Of a DNA stretch of 64,000 nt, positions 22,725 to 34,544 are shown piece after piece. The DNA lies in assembly GCA_948144175.1 (NCBI GenBank), contig CANXME010002057.1, positions 333,501 to 397,500 of the forward strand, given 5' to 3'. The notes under the pieces are model-generated. The model saw nothing but the letters and a program-made list of their open reading frames with translations. It searched no databases and had not been told where the DNA came from. The DNA is from Closterium sp. NIES-65 (lineage: Eukaryota; Streptophyta; Zygnematophyceae; Desmidiales; Closteriaceae). The first letter of the stretch is position 1; the number at the start of each line of letters is the position of its first letter. Made by a program: the position numbers and the translations under genes.

Positions 22725-25677
22725 ATTAAGAAATCCACATGGCGTCCAGCTGCGTCAAGACGGACCCGATGAGCGAGAATCTTAGAAGGTTCAAGGGTTG
22801 GCTCAGGGACAGGTCGGGCTGTCGGGGCCGCTTGCTGACGTGGGATGTCGGTCGTTGCAGGCACGAACTTCCGAAGAAGGCTGATGTGGAACGCGTCATG
22901 GATATGCCAATCGTCGGGTAGCAACAGCTTCGCGGTGACAGGTGTCACCATCTTGAGAATCTTGAACGATCCGCAAAATCGTGGCCGTAGTTTCGCTGGG
23001 CCGGGCAGGTTAAGGTTCTTCGTGTCGAGAAGCACTAGTTGCCCAGTTGTCAAGACGAGTTCCCGTCGTAGAAGGTTGGTGTATTTTCGGGAAGTGATAT
23101 TCGCCTTGCGAATTGCGTTGGCGGCTTTTTGGCGGACTTCCTGGAGTTCCGTCACGAAAGTCTGGGAACGCGGAACCGGATCGGCGAGTGTAGTTGTCGT
23201 TGGAATTGCCAGGTCCATCCCATAATTCAGGAAAAATGGGGAGTGATTAGTCGTGCTGGATGGTGCGTTGTTGAAAGCGAATTCCAGCATTGCGAGCGAG
23301 GCTTCCCAGCGGGCAGGATCGGAGCAGTTTGTCCTGATTAACTGCTCTATGGTCTGGTTGGTCCGCTCGATTTGACCGTCGGTCTGCGGGTGGTAAGCCG
23401 ATGAGAACTATAGCTTCGTGCCGTACTGTGCCCATGTCTCCTTCCAGAACTTGGATGCGAATTTTGGGTCGCGGTCGCTGATGATCGCCGAAGGGATGCC
23501 GTGCAGTCGCACGACCGTCGATATGAAAAGTCGCGCAGTTTTTTCGGCTGTGATTGTCGTTCGGCATGGTGCGAAGTGCGCCATTTTCGTGAAGCAGTCG
23601 ACGACGACGAGAACAACGTCGTTGCCTGTCGGCCCAGCTGGCATCCCCGTGACAAAATCCATCGTCACTTGTTGCCACGGTCGTTCGGGCGGCTCGAGGG
23701 GTTGCAGCAGTCCGGCTGGTCGCTGACGTGTCGACTTCATTGCTAGGCACACCCTGCATGAGGACACATAGCTCTGCACGTCGTTAGAGGAATCAGGCCA
23801 GTAATAGTGACGGTGCAGTAGTTTTTGGGTTTTATCAGCCCCGAAGTGTCCGGAGAGGTTCGAATCGTGGTTCTCCTGGATGAGGAGTTCACGCAGCAGT
23901 CGGTAAGCGGGAACCCAAATCCGGTCGGTTCCGGCTTTTAGGTAATAGTCCCCTTTCTGCGTCGTAGCCCGCTGATGATTTCCCGTTGTGAAGAATGGGT
24001 CTGTCGTGTAGCCGTGGGTAAATAGTCCGGTAAGTAGTGGGTTCGAGTGGGTGATGAGTACTGCAGCGGATTGTACTGTCGGTCGGGTCAGGGCGTCGGC
24101 AATGTTATTAGCCCCTTTTTTGTACGTGATGCGGTAGGTGAAGTGGCTCTCCATGTAGTCAAGCCAACGAATCTGTCGTGGGTTGAGGTTGGGTTGGGCT
24201 CGCAGGTACTGTAGGGATTTGTGGTCCGTGCGAACAGTGACGTCGGCGCCCACCAGGTAGCATCGCCATAATTTAAATGCGTGTATGATGGCGAGCATCT
24301 CCTTGTCGTGGATCGGGTAGTTGCGTTTGGCTGCCTGCAGCTTGCGTGATTCGTAGGCTATCGGCTGCAATCCGTTCCCAAAATCTTGGAGAAGCACAGC
24401 TCCGATGGCGAAATCTGAGGCGTCGGTTACCACTTCAAATGGCTTCGATGGGTCGGCGATGCGCAGCACAGGAGGGGAAACGAGAAAATTCTTGAGTTCC
24501 TGGAAAGCCGCTTCTGCCTCCTCCCCCCACACAAAATTCTTGTCCTTGTGCAGCAGGTCGGTCAGCGGGCCGGTTATCCCCGCCATATTCGGGATAAACC
24601 TCCTGACGTAATTTACGAATCCGAGGAAACTCTGGAGCTCCGTGACGTTCGTCGGGGACTTCCACTCCTAAATGGTCTTGATTTTCGCCGGGTCGATTTT
24701 AATGCCGTCGCGCGAGATGACGTGCCCCAAAAACTCCAACTCCTGCTTAAAAAACTCGCACTTCGAGCCGCTTAAACACTGCGTCCAGGTCACGGAGGTG
24801 CTGCTCCCTTGTCTTGCTAAAAATGAGGATATCGTCCAAGTAGACGATGACACACCGGTCTAGAAGATCCCGGAAAACCCTGTTCATGGTCAGCTGAAAA
24901 ATTGATGGCGCGTTCGTGAGGCCGAAAGGCATCACCGTAAATTCGTAACTCCCGTAGCGTGTACGAAACGCAGTCCTGTGACAATCGTCGGCGAAGACTC
25001 GAATTTGGTGGTAACCGCCACGTAAGTCAATTTTCGAGAAATATGGAGCGCCACGAAGTTGGTCGAGGAGGGCGTCGGTGCGTGGGATTGGGTAGCGAGA
25101 CTTGATGGTGACCCTGTTCAGCGCGCGATAGTCGATACACATGCGAAGCCCGCCGTCTTTTTTCGGAGTGAACAGAATCGGTGCTGCGAAGGGAGATGTG
25201 CTGGCCCGAATGAACCCTTTCTCCAACAGTGCGTCGATTTGTCGTCGCAGCTCCTCGAGTTCCGGCTGGGTCAGCCGCCACTATGTCCGAACGGTTGGTT
25301 GCGCTCCAAGTTCCAGCTGGATTTTGTGATCCTCAGGTCTCTCTAGTGGCAGTCCAGGTGGCAGATCGTCGGGGAAGATGTCCGGGTACCTCCGAATCAG
25401 CTCCGCTAAATCCGGTGGTACAGCTGTACACAGCTTCTCGATGTCTTTTCCTTCGGTGTCGACTGCCAACTCGCGTAAGCAAACAGCGAACAGCTCCGCG
25501 CCCCTGTTGAAGTGGTGAGCTATAGTGATGGCTTTGACGCACGGGGCTTGGATGTAGTCAGGCGTCCATGCAGGGAGCTTAATTAGCCCCTCGTGCTTGT
25601 TGATGCTGCACGTTCTCGTTGTCCAGTCGATGACGGGGTTGTGCCGTCGTAGCCAATCACGTCCCAGCAGCACGTCG
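22725..25677 (-). mobile_element. Ty3/gypsy retrotransposon, pol part
   Basis: Minus-strand pol of a Ty3/gypsy element. In reading direction: end of protease (LLGRDWLRRHNPVIDW near 25670), reverse transcriptase with YLDD near 24855, RNase H about 24400-24080, the HHCC zinc domain near 23850-23750, integrase core about 23720-23400 and a C-terminal region ending with ILAHRV, where chromoviruses begin their chromodomain. Bounded by Copia C on the right and a hairpin repeat on the left. Broken, with several breaks. It probably belongs to the same insertion as the gag part at 33210-34544. Confidence 0.85.
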
Positions 25678-25809
25678 TGTCAGAACATTATAGCTAACTT
25701 ATTTGTGTAGGCTATAGTGGGGTATCTCATAGGGGGTACAACCCAATTAGGGTTTCCTATTTGTACTCACTTCGTTCATAGTCATTTCATTCTCGTTCAC
25801 TTATTCTCA
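25678..25809 (+). repeat. 5' LTR of Copia C (132 bp)
   Basis: Starts TGTCAGAACATTATAGC and ends TTATTCTCA. It is followed directly by the primer-binding site. Confidence 0.93.
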
Positions 25810-25847
25810 TGGTATCAAGCAAGTTCCCCTGTGGGAACTGTGCTTAG
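25810..25847 (+). other. Primer-binding site and leader hairpin of Copia C
   Basis: TGGTATCAAGC matches the initiator tRNA-Met 3' end used by many Copia elements. Right after it is the hairpin AGTTCCCCTGTGGGAACT. The inverted relative at 33043-33081 carries TGGTATCAGAGC and the same stem with a different loop. Confidence 0.8.
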
Positions 25848-25949
25848 GGCCCACCACCACTACCTCGTAACTTTTTTTTTCTGCCCGGAGCGTCCTCCGG
25901 GCCTTTTCTCTTCCTTTTTTTTTTTCGATCTGCCCTAACGGCCCCTCGA

Positions 25950-26640
25950 GCCTTAGCGCCGCCCGCCCTAGCGCCCGCGCGCAGCCCGCTCTAGAGCCTG
26001 ACGGCCGCCCGCCCTATAGCCTGAGCGCCGCCCGTCGCCGCCCTAGCGCCCGCGCGCCCGACGCCCGACGCGCCGCCCGTCGCCGCCCTAGCGCCCGCGC
26101 GCCCGCTAGCCGCCCGACGCGCCGCCCGTGCGCAGCCCGTGCGCCGCCCGTGCGTCGCCCTCAGCAGCTCGCACGCCGCCCGTGCAGCCGCCCGCGCACC
26201 CGCCCGTGCAGCCGCCCGCGCACCCGCCCGTGCAGCCGCCCGCGCACCCGCCCGTGCAGCTGCCTGTGCAACCGCCCGTGCAACCGCCCAGCGTGCAGCC
26301 GCCCTCAGCCGCCCGTTCAGCCGCCCGTGCAGCCGCCCTCAGCCGCCCGTTCAGCCGCCCGTGCAGCCGCCCGTTCAGCCGCCCGTGCAGCCGCCAGTGC
26401 CGCCCGTGCAGCCGCTAGTGCCGCCCGTGCAGCCGCCCGTGAAGCCGCCCGTGAGCCGCCCGTGGGCAGCCCGTCACGACGCCCGCGCCGCCCGTGTCAC
26501 CCGAGCCGCGAGCGCCGCCCGAGAAGAGGGCCGCCCGAGTTGCCCGTGCTGCTGAACGCCCGAGCCGCCCGAGCCGCCCGAGCCGCCCGAGCCGCCCGAG
26601 CCGCCCGAGCCGCCTGAGTCGCCCGAGCCGCCCGAGCCGC
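25950..26640 (+). repeat. GC-rich tandem repeats in the leader of Copia C
   Basis: About 700 bp of degenerate GC-rich repeats such as GCCCGTGCAGCCGCCCGCGC, with tighter runs of GAGCCGCCC near 26560-26640. It lies between the primer-binding site and gag. All frames are open over long stretches only because of composition; I do not read it as coding. Confidence 0.8.
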
Positions 26641-29600
26641 CTACGGTGCCGAGCGCCGGGTCCTGTGGGGCTGCTGCTACTCCTAGGCCGGCGGGGTTGC
26701 TGAGCTGCCGTGTTGCTGTCCTACTGAGCTGCTCGACCCTTCCTCTCTGGTGAGACTGTCGGCTGCTATCATGGCCACCCCAAGTGTCCTGGCCTTTGAC
26801 GCTCAGGGTCGTGCCATTGACTTTGCGGTCTGGGTCGAGGACCTGCAGCTGTACTTGCAGTGCGATTCAGTAGATGACATCTCTCTCTTTGACTTTGCCT
26901 CTGCCGCTGTCCCTGCCCCTCCTGCTGATGCTGACCCCACTGTTCACTCCAAGTGGGCCACACGCGATGCTGTTGCACGTCTTGCTGTGCGTCGCCACCT
27001 CCCTTCCTCTGAGCGTGCACACTTTAGTCAGTGCAAGACCGCTCAGGCCTTGTACGACGCTGTAGTTGCGCGCTACTCCTCCCCTTCCACTGCTACACTG
27101 AGCCGCCTCATGCTACCTTACCTCTTCCCTGACCTTGCTGCCTTTCCTACAGTCGCTGACCTCTTTACCCACCTTCGCGCTAGTGACACTCGCTACCGAG
27201 CTGCGCTTCCTGCTGCCTTCTGCGCCGAAAACCCCCCTCCCATGTACATCACCCTCTACTTTCTAGTCACCCGTCTCCCTGAGTCCCTTCGTGCTGTTAG
27301 GGACCAGTTTCTCTCTGTCTGTCCCACCACTCTCACTGTCGACCTCCTCGAGAAGTCCCTGTTAGCGGCCGAGAAGAGCATAGTTGCTGTAGGAGCCTCT
27401 CGTGGTGACCCCCGCACCCCCATCTTTGAGGGGTGTTCTCCTTCCCCCCTGTTAACCTCTGTCGCCTCTGCTGCTGCGGCCGACCTCGTTGGTCTAGAGT
27501 CGGTCGGTGCAGCGTCTGCCCCCAGCGGTAGGCGCCGCTCTGGCAAGGGCAAGGGGGGCAAGGGAGCGGGTGGAGCTAACGGGGGCGGTGGCGGAGGAGG
27601 TGGGGGCGGCGGGGGGGGTGGGGGTGGCGGTGGAGGTGGGGGCCGGGGTGGAGGTACTAGTGGCGGCAGTGGAGGCGGAGGTGGCAGCGGAGGTGGCGGT
27701 GGAGGTGGCGGTGGGAGCGGCGGGGGCGAGGGTGGTGGTGGCGGCGGTGGCGGCGGAGGCGGGGGTGGCGGTGGTGGGGGTGGTCGGAGTGGCTCGTCCC
27801 AGCGGAGCAGCACTGGGGGTGGTCAGCGCCAGCAGCAGCAGCAGTAGCAGCAGCAGCGCTCTCGCGACGTCCCCGCCCCTCAGCAGCTCCGTGAGTGGTA
27901 CTTGCAGCGTCAGCGTGGTGGGGCGTTCGGTCCCTGCACCTACGTCCTTCGCACCGGCGACCGTGCGGGTGAGCAGTGTGGGGGCACCCACACCGCCCGC
28001 CGCTGCTTTGCTCGCCTGACCGACGCTTGGCGCCAACAGTTTCCGGAGGCCTCTGAGATCCCCCGCTGTGGAGAGCTGTCTAGGGCTGGTGTAGCTATCT
28101 TTGATCTTGATGTTGATGCTATCCTTGCTGCCATGTATACTGTGACTGTTAGTGATGAGGGTGACTGTTACCGGTGTTTCGCGCCCGACACGGGCATTGG
28201 TACTACTGCGTCAAGTGCCGGTGAGGCTGCTGCTCTAGGTGCCAGTGCGTCTGTGCTCTCAGGTACTGGTGAGTCTGCACTCTCAGGTACTGTGTCGGCT
28301 TCGGCCTCTCACACCTTCACCCTTGACTCTGGGGCGTCTCGCTCCTTCTTTCGAGACTGCATCACTCTCACGCCGCTTAGTCGGCCTGTAGCGGTGTCCC
28401 TGGCTGACCCCTCTGGGGTTCCTGTCCTGTCTCGTTTCTCCACAGTCCTCCCGTGTCCGGCAGCTCCCTCTGGCACCCTGTCTGGTCTCTACCTCCCCTC
28501 GTTCTCTACGAACCTAGTGAGTGGTGCTGACCTACAAGATGCGGGTGTCCACCAGTTCACTCCTGCTCGTCAGCGGGTGACACACTGCACAGAGGCTAGC
28601 ACAGGTCGCCACCTGGCTATGTTTACACGTCAGCCAGGGTCGAGCCTGTACACACTGACCACTGCTTCTCCTCCAGGTGCTGAGTCTGGTAGGGTCTCTT
28701 TGTCTGGTCAGGTGTTTGTTGCAGCGTCCATGTCTGGTCCTGAGTCTGCCCCCTGTTCGTGTCGCCGTCTGTCTCACGAGACCCTCCTCTGGCACCACCG
28801 CCTTGGCCACCCCTCACTGCTTCGGCTCTGAGGCATGGCCTCCCGTCTTCTTGTGTCTGGTCTCCCCCGGTCCCTCCCTCCCCTTCCTCAGGGCCCTGGC
28901 CCTGCCTGTGTCCCCTGTGTCGAGGGGCGCCAGCGTGCTGCCCCTCACTCCTCCCAGTTTCCTCCGACAGAGGCTCCGTTGCAGACGCTTCACATGGACG
29001 TGTGGGGCCCTGCCCGCGTCCGTGGACTCGGTCACGAGCGCTATTTCCTGTTGGTGGTTGACGACTACTCGCGTTACACCACAGTCTTCCCCTTGCGCAG
29101 CAAGGGTGATGTCACTGAGGTGCTGATCGACTGGATCCGCGCAGCTCGTCTCCAGCTCAGGCAGAGCTTTGGCTCGGACTTTCCTGTGTTGCGTCTGCAC
29201 TCGGACAGAGGCGGAGAGATCTCCTCTGGCCTTCTGCGTGCCTACTATCGTGCGCGAGGCATCCGCCAGACCTTTACGCTTCCGGACTCACCGCAGCAAA
29301 ATGGGATTGCAGAGCACCGCATTGGCATGGTCATGGACGTCGCTCGTACGTCTATGATGCATGCGGCTGCCCCCCATTTTCTGTGGCCGTTTGCAGTCAG
29401 GTACGCGGCGCATCAGATCAACCTCCACCCCGGGGTCTCTAGGCCGGAGACCTCCCCAGCCCTGCTTTGGACGGGGAAGGTTGGCGATGCGTCGGCGTTT
29501 CGGGTCTGGGGATCTCGGGCGTTTGTCCGCGACTTGTCTGCGGACAAGCTGTCCCCTCGCGCTGCTCCCTGCGTCTTCCTGGGGTTCCCACCCGACTCCC

Positions 29601-32600
29601 CTGGGTGGCAGTTCTACCACCCCACCTCTCGACGTGTTCTGTCCTCCCAGGATGTCACGTTCGACGAGTCGGTACCCTACTACCGCCTCTTCCCCTACCG
29701 CACTCCGTCCCTCCCCCCGCCCCCGCTCTTCTTGGTACCAGGTCCCCCCCCGGTCGACCCCCTCCCCCCTCAGGGTCCTGCCCCTTCAGGTGTGTCCCAG
29801 GTAGACGCGGTTGAGCTTGTCGAGGTCACTGGTGACTCTGGTGCTACTGCGGGAGCTGAGTCTGGGGGTGCAGGGACTGGAGGTGCTACGCCTGGGGGTG
29901 CGGCGACTGGGGGTGCGGAGTCTGAGGGTACTGAGCCTGGGAGTGCTGAGCCTGGGGGTACTAAGTCTGGAGGTGCTGAGCCTGGGGGTGCTGGGCCTGG
30001 GGGTGCTGAGCCTGGGGGTGCTGTGCCTGGGGGTGCTCTGCCTAGAGGTGCTTTGCCTGAGGGTGCTGAGCTTGGAGGTTCTTCGCCTGGAGGTTTTCCG
30101 CTTGGAGGTGCTTCATCTCGCCGAGAGCCACTCTCCCCACAGGAGCTGCGTGAGTAGTTTGCCCAGCGCTGGAGGCGTACTGCTGGTGCTGGAGGTTCTT
30201 TGGCTGCAAAGGGTACTGCTGCCGCGCGTCCCGGAGGTGCTCGTACTGGGGGTAGTGGAGCTGCAGGGCCTGCAGGTTCGACTGGAGCTGGTGCTGCTGA
30301 GGGTGTTGGCGCTGAGACTACCATTGGCGGTCCTGCTGGGAGTGCTCCTGGTGCTGCTGGAGGTTCTGGAGCTGCTGGAGGTGCTACTGGGGGTCCTGGT
30401 GCTGTCCCTGCTGTTTCTGGCGTCGCCACGCGGCCTCGACCGTACTTCGTTCCACTCTTGCAGCAGGTTCTTGGTCTTACACCTTCTTCAGGTCCTTCTC
30501 CTCCTCCCTTAGAGGGTCCACAGCCTGTCCAGTCACAGTCACAGCTACAGCCTGCCTCCCCTTTGCCTGCTCCTTCTCCCTACGCTGGTCCTACTGGAGG
30601 TCTTACTGAGCGTCGTGAGCCTGCGTCTCGTCCTGCGTCGCCTGTTCGTGCTGCGCGCACTAGTGGTCGCGGTTCGCGTCAGCGTCCTCCTCCTGTCCCT
30701 GGCACGCACCGGATGTCTCTGCGTCCGTCCACTGCTCCTCTGCGTGCCCCTTTGCCTTCTCCTCCTTCTTCCTCTCTACCTGCTCTTGCCGACCCGGAGT
30801 CGGACTCTCTTCGTGCTGCCAGTCCTACTGTAACGCGTCTCCTTGCTACTGCTGTCACTGACCCTTCTTTCGAGTCTTCTGCTGCGTCTGCCCTTGTCAC
30901 TGAGCTCGTCGACTTTGCTGCGCGCTGTCGTCTAGACTACGCTGCTAGTCTTGTCGCTGAGTCTCAGTCTGTCTGTCCTCCGTCCGTCGGGGGTGAGTGT
31001 GCCCTTGGCACGGACGTACTTGAGGACAGGCAGGAGGAGTTCCAGTGTCTGGTCGCCGCTTCACCTCATCTCGCGTCTGTACTGCTAGCCCCTGAGGGAG
31101 ACCCGGATGCACTTGACATCCCGACTCCGCGCTCTTACGCGGAGGCGATAGAGGGTCCCTACTCCTCTCAGTGGCAGGCAGCTATGGATGCAGAGATGGC
31201 TTCCTGGAAGTCCACAGGCACCTACGTTGACGCTGTTCCCCCTCCTGGGGCGAACATAGTCAGTGGCATGTGGATCTTCAGGGTGAAGCGGCTGCCGGGT
31301 TCTCCGCCTGTCTTCAAGGCGCGTTACGTGGCTCGTGGCTTCAGTCAGCGGCAGGGAGTTGACTACTTTCAGACCTTCTCCCCCACCCTGAAGATGACCA
31401 CTCTTCGGGTACTGCTGCACGTTGCTGCTCACCATGACTACGAGCTGCACTCTCTCGACTCCAGCACTGCTTTCTTGCAGGGCAGCCTGCACGAGGAGAT
31501 CTGGCTGTGTCGCCCACCTGGCTTCACTGGGTGTTTCCCTCCTGGTACCCAGTGGAGTCTCCGGCGTCCAGTCTACAGTCTCCGCCAGGCGCCACGTGAG
31601 CGGCACGACACACTGAGGACTACGCTAGCGGCACTTGGGTTAGCTCCTTCTACTGCCGATCAGTCGCTGTTTCTGCGCACCGACACCTCTCTGCCGCCGT
31701 TCTACATCCTCGTGTACGTCGACGACTTGGTCTTTGCCACAGCTGACACTGCTGGACTCGCCTACGTGAAGTCCGAGCTGCAGAAGAGACACACATGCAC
31801 TGACCTGGGTGAACTGCGCAGCTACCTTGGCTTGCAGATCACCCGAGACAGAGCACGCCGCACCATTACCCTGACTCAGTCACACATGGTGCAGCAGGTC
31901 CTTCAGCGCTTCGGCTTCACGTACTCCTCGCCTCAGGCCACTCCTCTGCCTACTCGCCACTCGCTCTCAGCTCTGCCTTCGGATGAGTCCGTAGAGTCGA
32001 GTGGCCCGTATGCAGAGCTTGTTGGCTGCCTCATGTACCTGATGACCTGCACACGACCTGACCTTGCATACCCTCTTAACATTCTCGCACGCTATGTTGC
32101 TCCTGGGAGACACCGACCAGAGCACATGGCTGCAGCGAAGAGGGTGTTGCGCTACTTGTGCAGCACGTCGGGCATGGGGCTAGTGCTTGGAGGGCGCAGT
32201 CCAGTGGTCCTCACTGGGCACGCGGACGCTTCTTGGGCTGACGACCAGGCTACGCTGCGGTCGTCACAGGGTTACACCTTCAGCCTTGGTTCCGGCTCTG
32301 TTTCGTGGCGGGCTACCCGCTCGTCTTCTGTTCTCGGCTCTAGTTGTGAGGCTGAGATCTACGCGGGGGCTATGGCTGCCCAGGAGCTTCGCTGGCTCAC
32401 CTACCTGCTGACCGACCTTGGAGAGCCGCCGCGTTCTCCTCCAGTCCTGTTCGTAGACAACAAGGCCATGCTGGCCTTGTGTTGAGAGCAGCGACTGGAG
32501 CACAGGACAAAGCACATTGCTCTCCGCTACTTTCTTGCTCGTGAGCTGCAGCAGCATGGACAGTTGCGACTTGCGTACGTGGCCTCTGAGGCCAACACTG

Positions 32601-32910
32601 CTGATGTCTTCACCAAGGCACTTGCGCCTTGTGTTCATCAGCGTTGCTGCACGCAGCTGGGTCTTGTGCCTGTCTTGCCTCACTTGCTCACTTCTTGACC
32701 TTGCTTGTACCTTCACCTATATATACTCTTGCCCTTGCTTGCTTGACTGTTGTATATCTCTGTATATGATCTTGCATATGAACTGGCCTTCTGGCCTTTG
32801 AACTTGTGCTCGGAATGTGTGGTGACTTTGTGATCCACCCTGAGCTTTGCTTTGCTTTGCTTGACTGGTCTTGTGACCCCTTGTTCTCCCCCACTTTGCC
32901 TATGGGGGTG

Positions 32911-33042
32911 TGTCAGAACATTATAGCTTACTTATTTGTGTAGGCTATAGTGGGGTATCTCATAGGGGGTACAACCCAATTAAGGTTTCCTATTTGTACT
33001 CACTTCGTTCATAGTCATTTCATTCTCATTCACTTCTTCTCA
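32911..33042 (+). repeat. 3' LTR of Copia C (132 bp)
   Basis: Partner of 25678-25809, preceded by the polypurine tract TATGGGGGTG. Confidence 0.93.
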
Positions 33043-33209
33043 CTAGGCACAGTTCCCACGAGGGAACCTGCTCTGATACCATGAGGAAATTAGAACGAGA
33101 ATGAGAATGACTAAGTGAAAGTTGAGTACAAATACAAACCCTAGAAAACTGTACCCCATATGTGCTACCCTACTATAGCCTACAATAGCTATGTCATATA
33201 TATCTGACA
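33043..33209 (-). mobile_element. Inverted Copia LTR with primer-binding site and short leader
   Basis: On the minus strand, 33209-33082 is a 128-bp LTR-like sequence (TGTCAGATATA to TTTCCTCA), followed by TGGTATCAGAGC and a leader hairpin, stopping at 33043 exactly where the plus-strand LTR of Copia C ends. It is only about three-quarters identical to the LTRs of C, so it comes from a different, older relative rather than from C itself. Confidence 0.8.
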
Positions 33210-34274
33210 TCCCTCCCGGGAAGCTGCTCTCGCGTACTGCATCAGCGCATATGTGGACTCCGCCAATTGTACTGCTGCAAGGAATGACGTCGAACGGCCC
33301 CTGCGAACCTCGTACTGTATCTCGTATTTGAGGCCGCGGATGTATTTATCCCGCTGTTCAGCTTCCGACATGTCATCGACTTGGTCGGCGAGGCTCATAA
33401 ATGACGCCGTGTAGTCTTGGACAGAAGCCATCTGCGACCATGCACGCAGCTTCATGCGAGCTTGCTCCGAGGCGGATACGTGCTCGAAGCGACCTCGTAA
33501 GGCTGCGCCCCACTCCTTCCACGTGCGTATCGTGGTCACTCCGAAGATCGATGTTGCCACTTGATTAGTCACTGTTGAGGTCCCGTCTGCCGCATGTGTC
33601 ACACCTGTCGGCGTCCCTGTTTCCAAGGTTCGGCGCCACCACTCAAGCGCTGCACCTCGAAGAAGCGAAACTGCATAATTAATGCGCATGGCATCGTCAT
33701 TAACTCCGGTTGCAGTAAAAAAGACTTCGACTCCGAACAACCACCCTTTTACCGTAACCGTCTTGTCCGTAGGATTAAACGGGGGTGGGTTGACGGGCTT
33801 GATCTTGATCGTTGTCACTGCAACTGGTGCTGCTGCCGCTCGTTGCCTATCCTCCTCTTCGAAGTCACGTGTGAGCGCATCCAGTGGATTGCTCATCGCC
33901 CGACTGTTGCCCTCGCCTTCGTCCACAGGCTACTCCTGACACGCTTCACCTCACGTTTGGCTTAGCTCGGCGTTTTCCTCTCGCAGCGTTGTCACTTCCG
34001 CCATTAACGTCTTCATGCTCTCCTGCATTTCTGCCACTTGCGCCATCATCTTGTTGACCGCCTCCTGATCCATATGCCTAACGCTACGTCTGGTGGGCAA
34101 TCGGGTCTCCGTGGCCTTCAGGCAAATGAAAACACGAGCTATCGGAGTCGTGGAGGATTGAATTAACAATCCATGCAGCCAACCGTCGTGTAGTCACTAA
34201 ACCAGCCACACCCTATGCCACCAAACTACCCTCGGAAAAGCGGGGTGAACCAGGAAAATAGCTCTGATACCAGG
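33210..34274 (-). mobile_element. Ty3/gypsy retrotransposon, gag part and leader
   Basis: Minus-strand gag of a gypsy element, about 33926-33210, with the typical capsid sequence around ALEWWRR and the YTASF-F-L pattern. Upstream are a short coiled-coil-like leader region (34080-33950) and a primer-binding site TGGTATCAGAGC at 34261-34272. Broken. Orientation and position fit the 5' part of the element whose pol lies at 22725-25677. Confidence 0.75.
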
Positions 34275-34544
34275 TGTTATGAGTTGTAAAAGAGAGTGCG
34301 CAGGTAAACGAATAACGAGGCTGTGACTAAATCAACTGCGAATACAATGGAAGCACTAACTAATGTAGGACTACTCTAGCTAGGAGGAAACCTAGGTCGA
34401 GCGAGGTTGGGTGCAGGTTTGGCGATGGAAACGCCGAAGGCGACGCGAGGAGCCTCGGCAGCGTTGAAATCGGCCGAACGTGCGAACTCCGAAAATCGGG
34501 TTGTACGCGAAGCAGTCAACCCCGATAAGGAATTCGGGAAAATT
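34275..34544 (-). repeat. Partial 5' LTR of the gypsy element
   Basis: Starts two bases from the primer-binding site with TGTTATGAG (plus strand). From about 34350 it matches 9029-9215 at about 97%. Its outer edge differs from the TGTAACG edge of the other copy, so that end is incomplete here. Confidence 0.6.

Larger units (their letters stand above)
25678..33042 (+). mobile_element. Copia (Ty1) LTR retrotransposon C
   Basis: A plus-strand Copia element of 7,365 bp bounded by two 132-bp LTRs. Parts: LTR, primer-binding site (25810-25820), GC-rich repeat leader, gag from an ATG at 26771 with a very long glycine tract (about 27580-27790), a zinc-motif region near 27931-28022, protease near 28320, pre-integrase and integrase about 28745-29680, a GGAEP-type repeat hinge about 29860-30110, reverse transcriptase about 31150-31900 with YVDD near 31717, RNase H to about 32695, polypurine tract and LTR. 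The LTRs differ at about 4 of 132 sites, so it is fairly young. It has about three breaks. It lies between gypsy pol and gag parts of opposite orientation. Confidence 0.93.

Noticed and set aside
25950-26720. Open frames of 100-155 codons in the leader of Copia C
   Set aside because: All three plus frames are open by composition; the gag start at 26771 is clear from similarity to element A.
25670-33215. Simple target-site duplication around Copia C plus the inverted LTR
   Set aside because: The bases flanking 25678 and 33209 do not match, so a single clean insertion cannot be shown.
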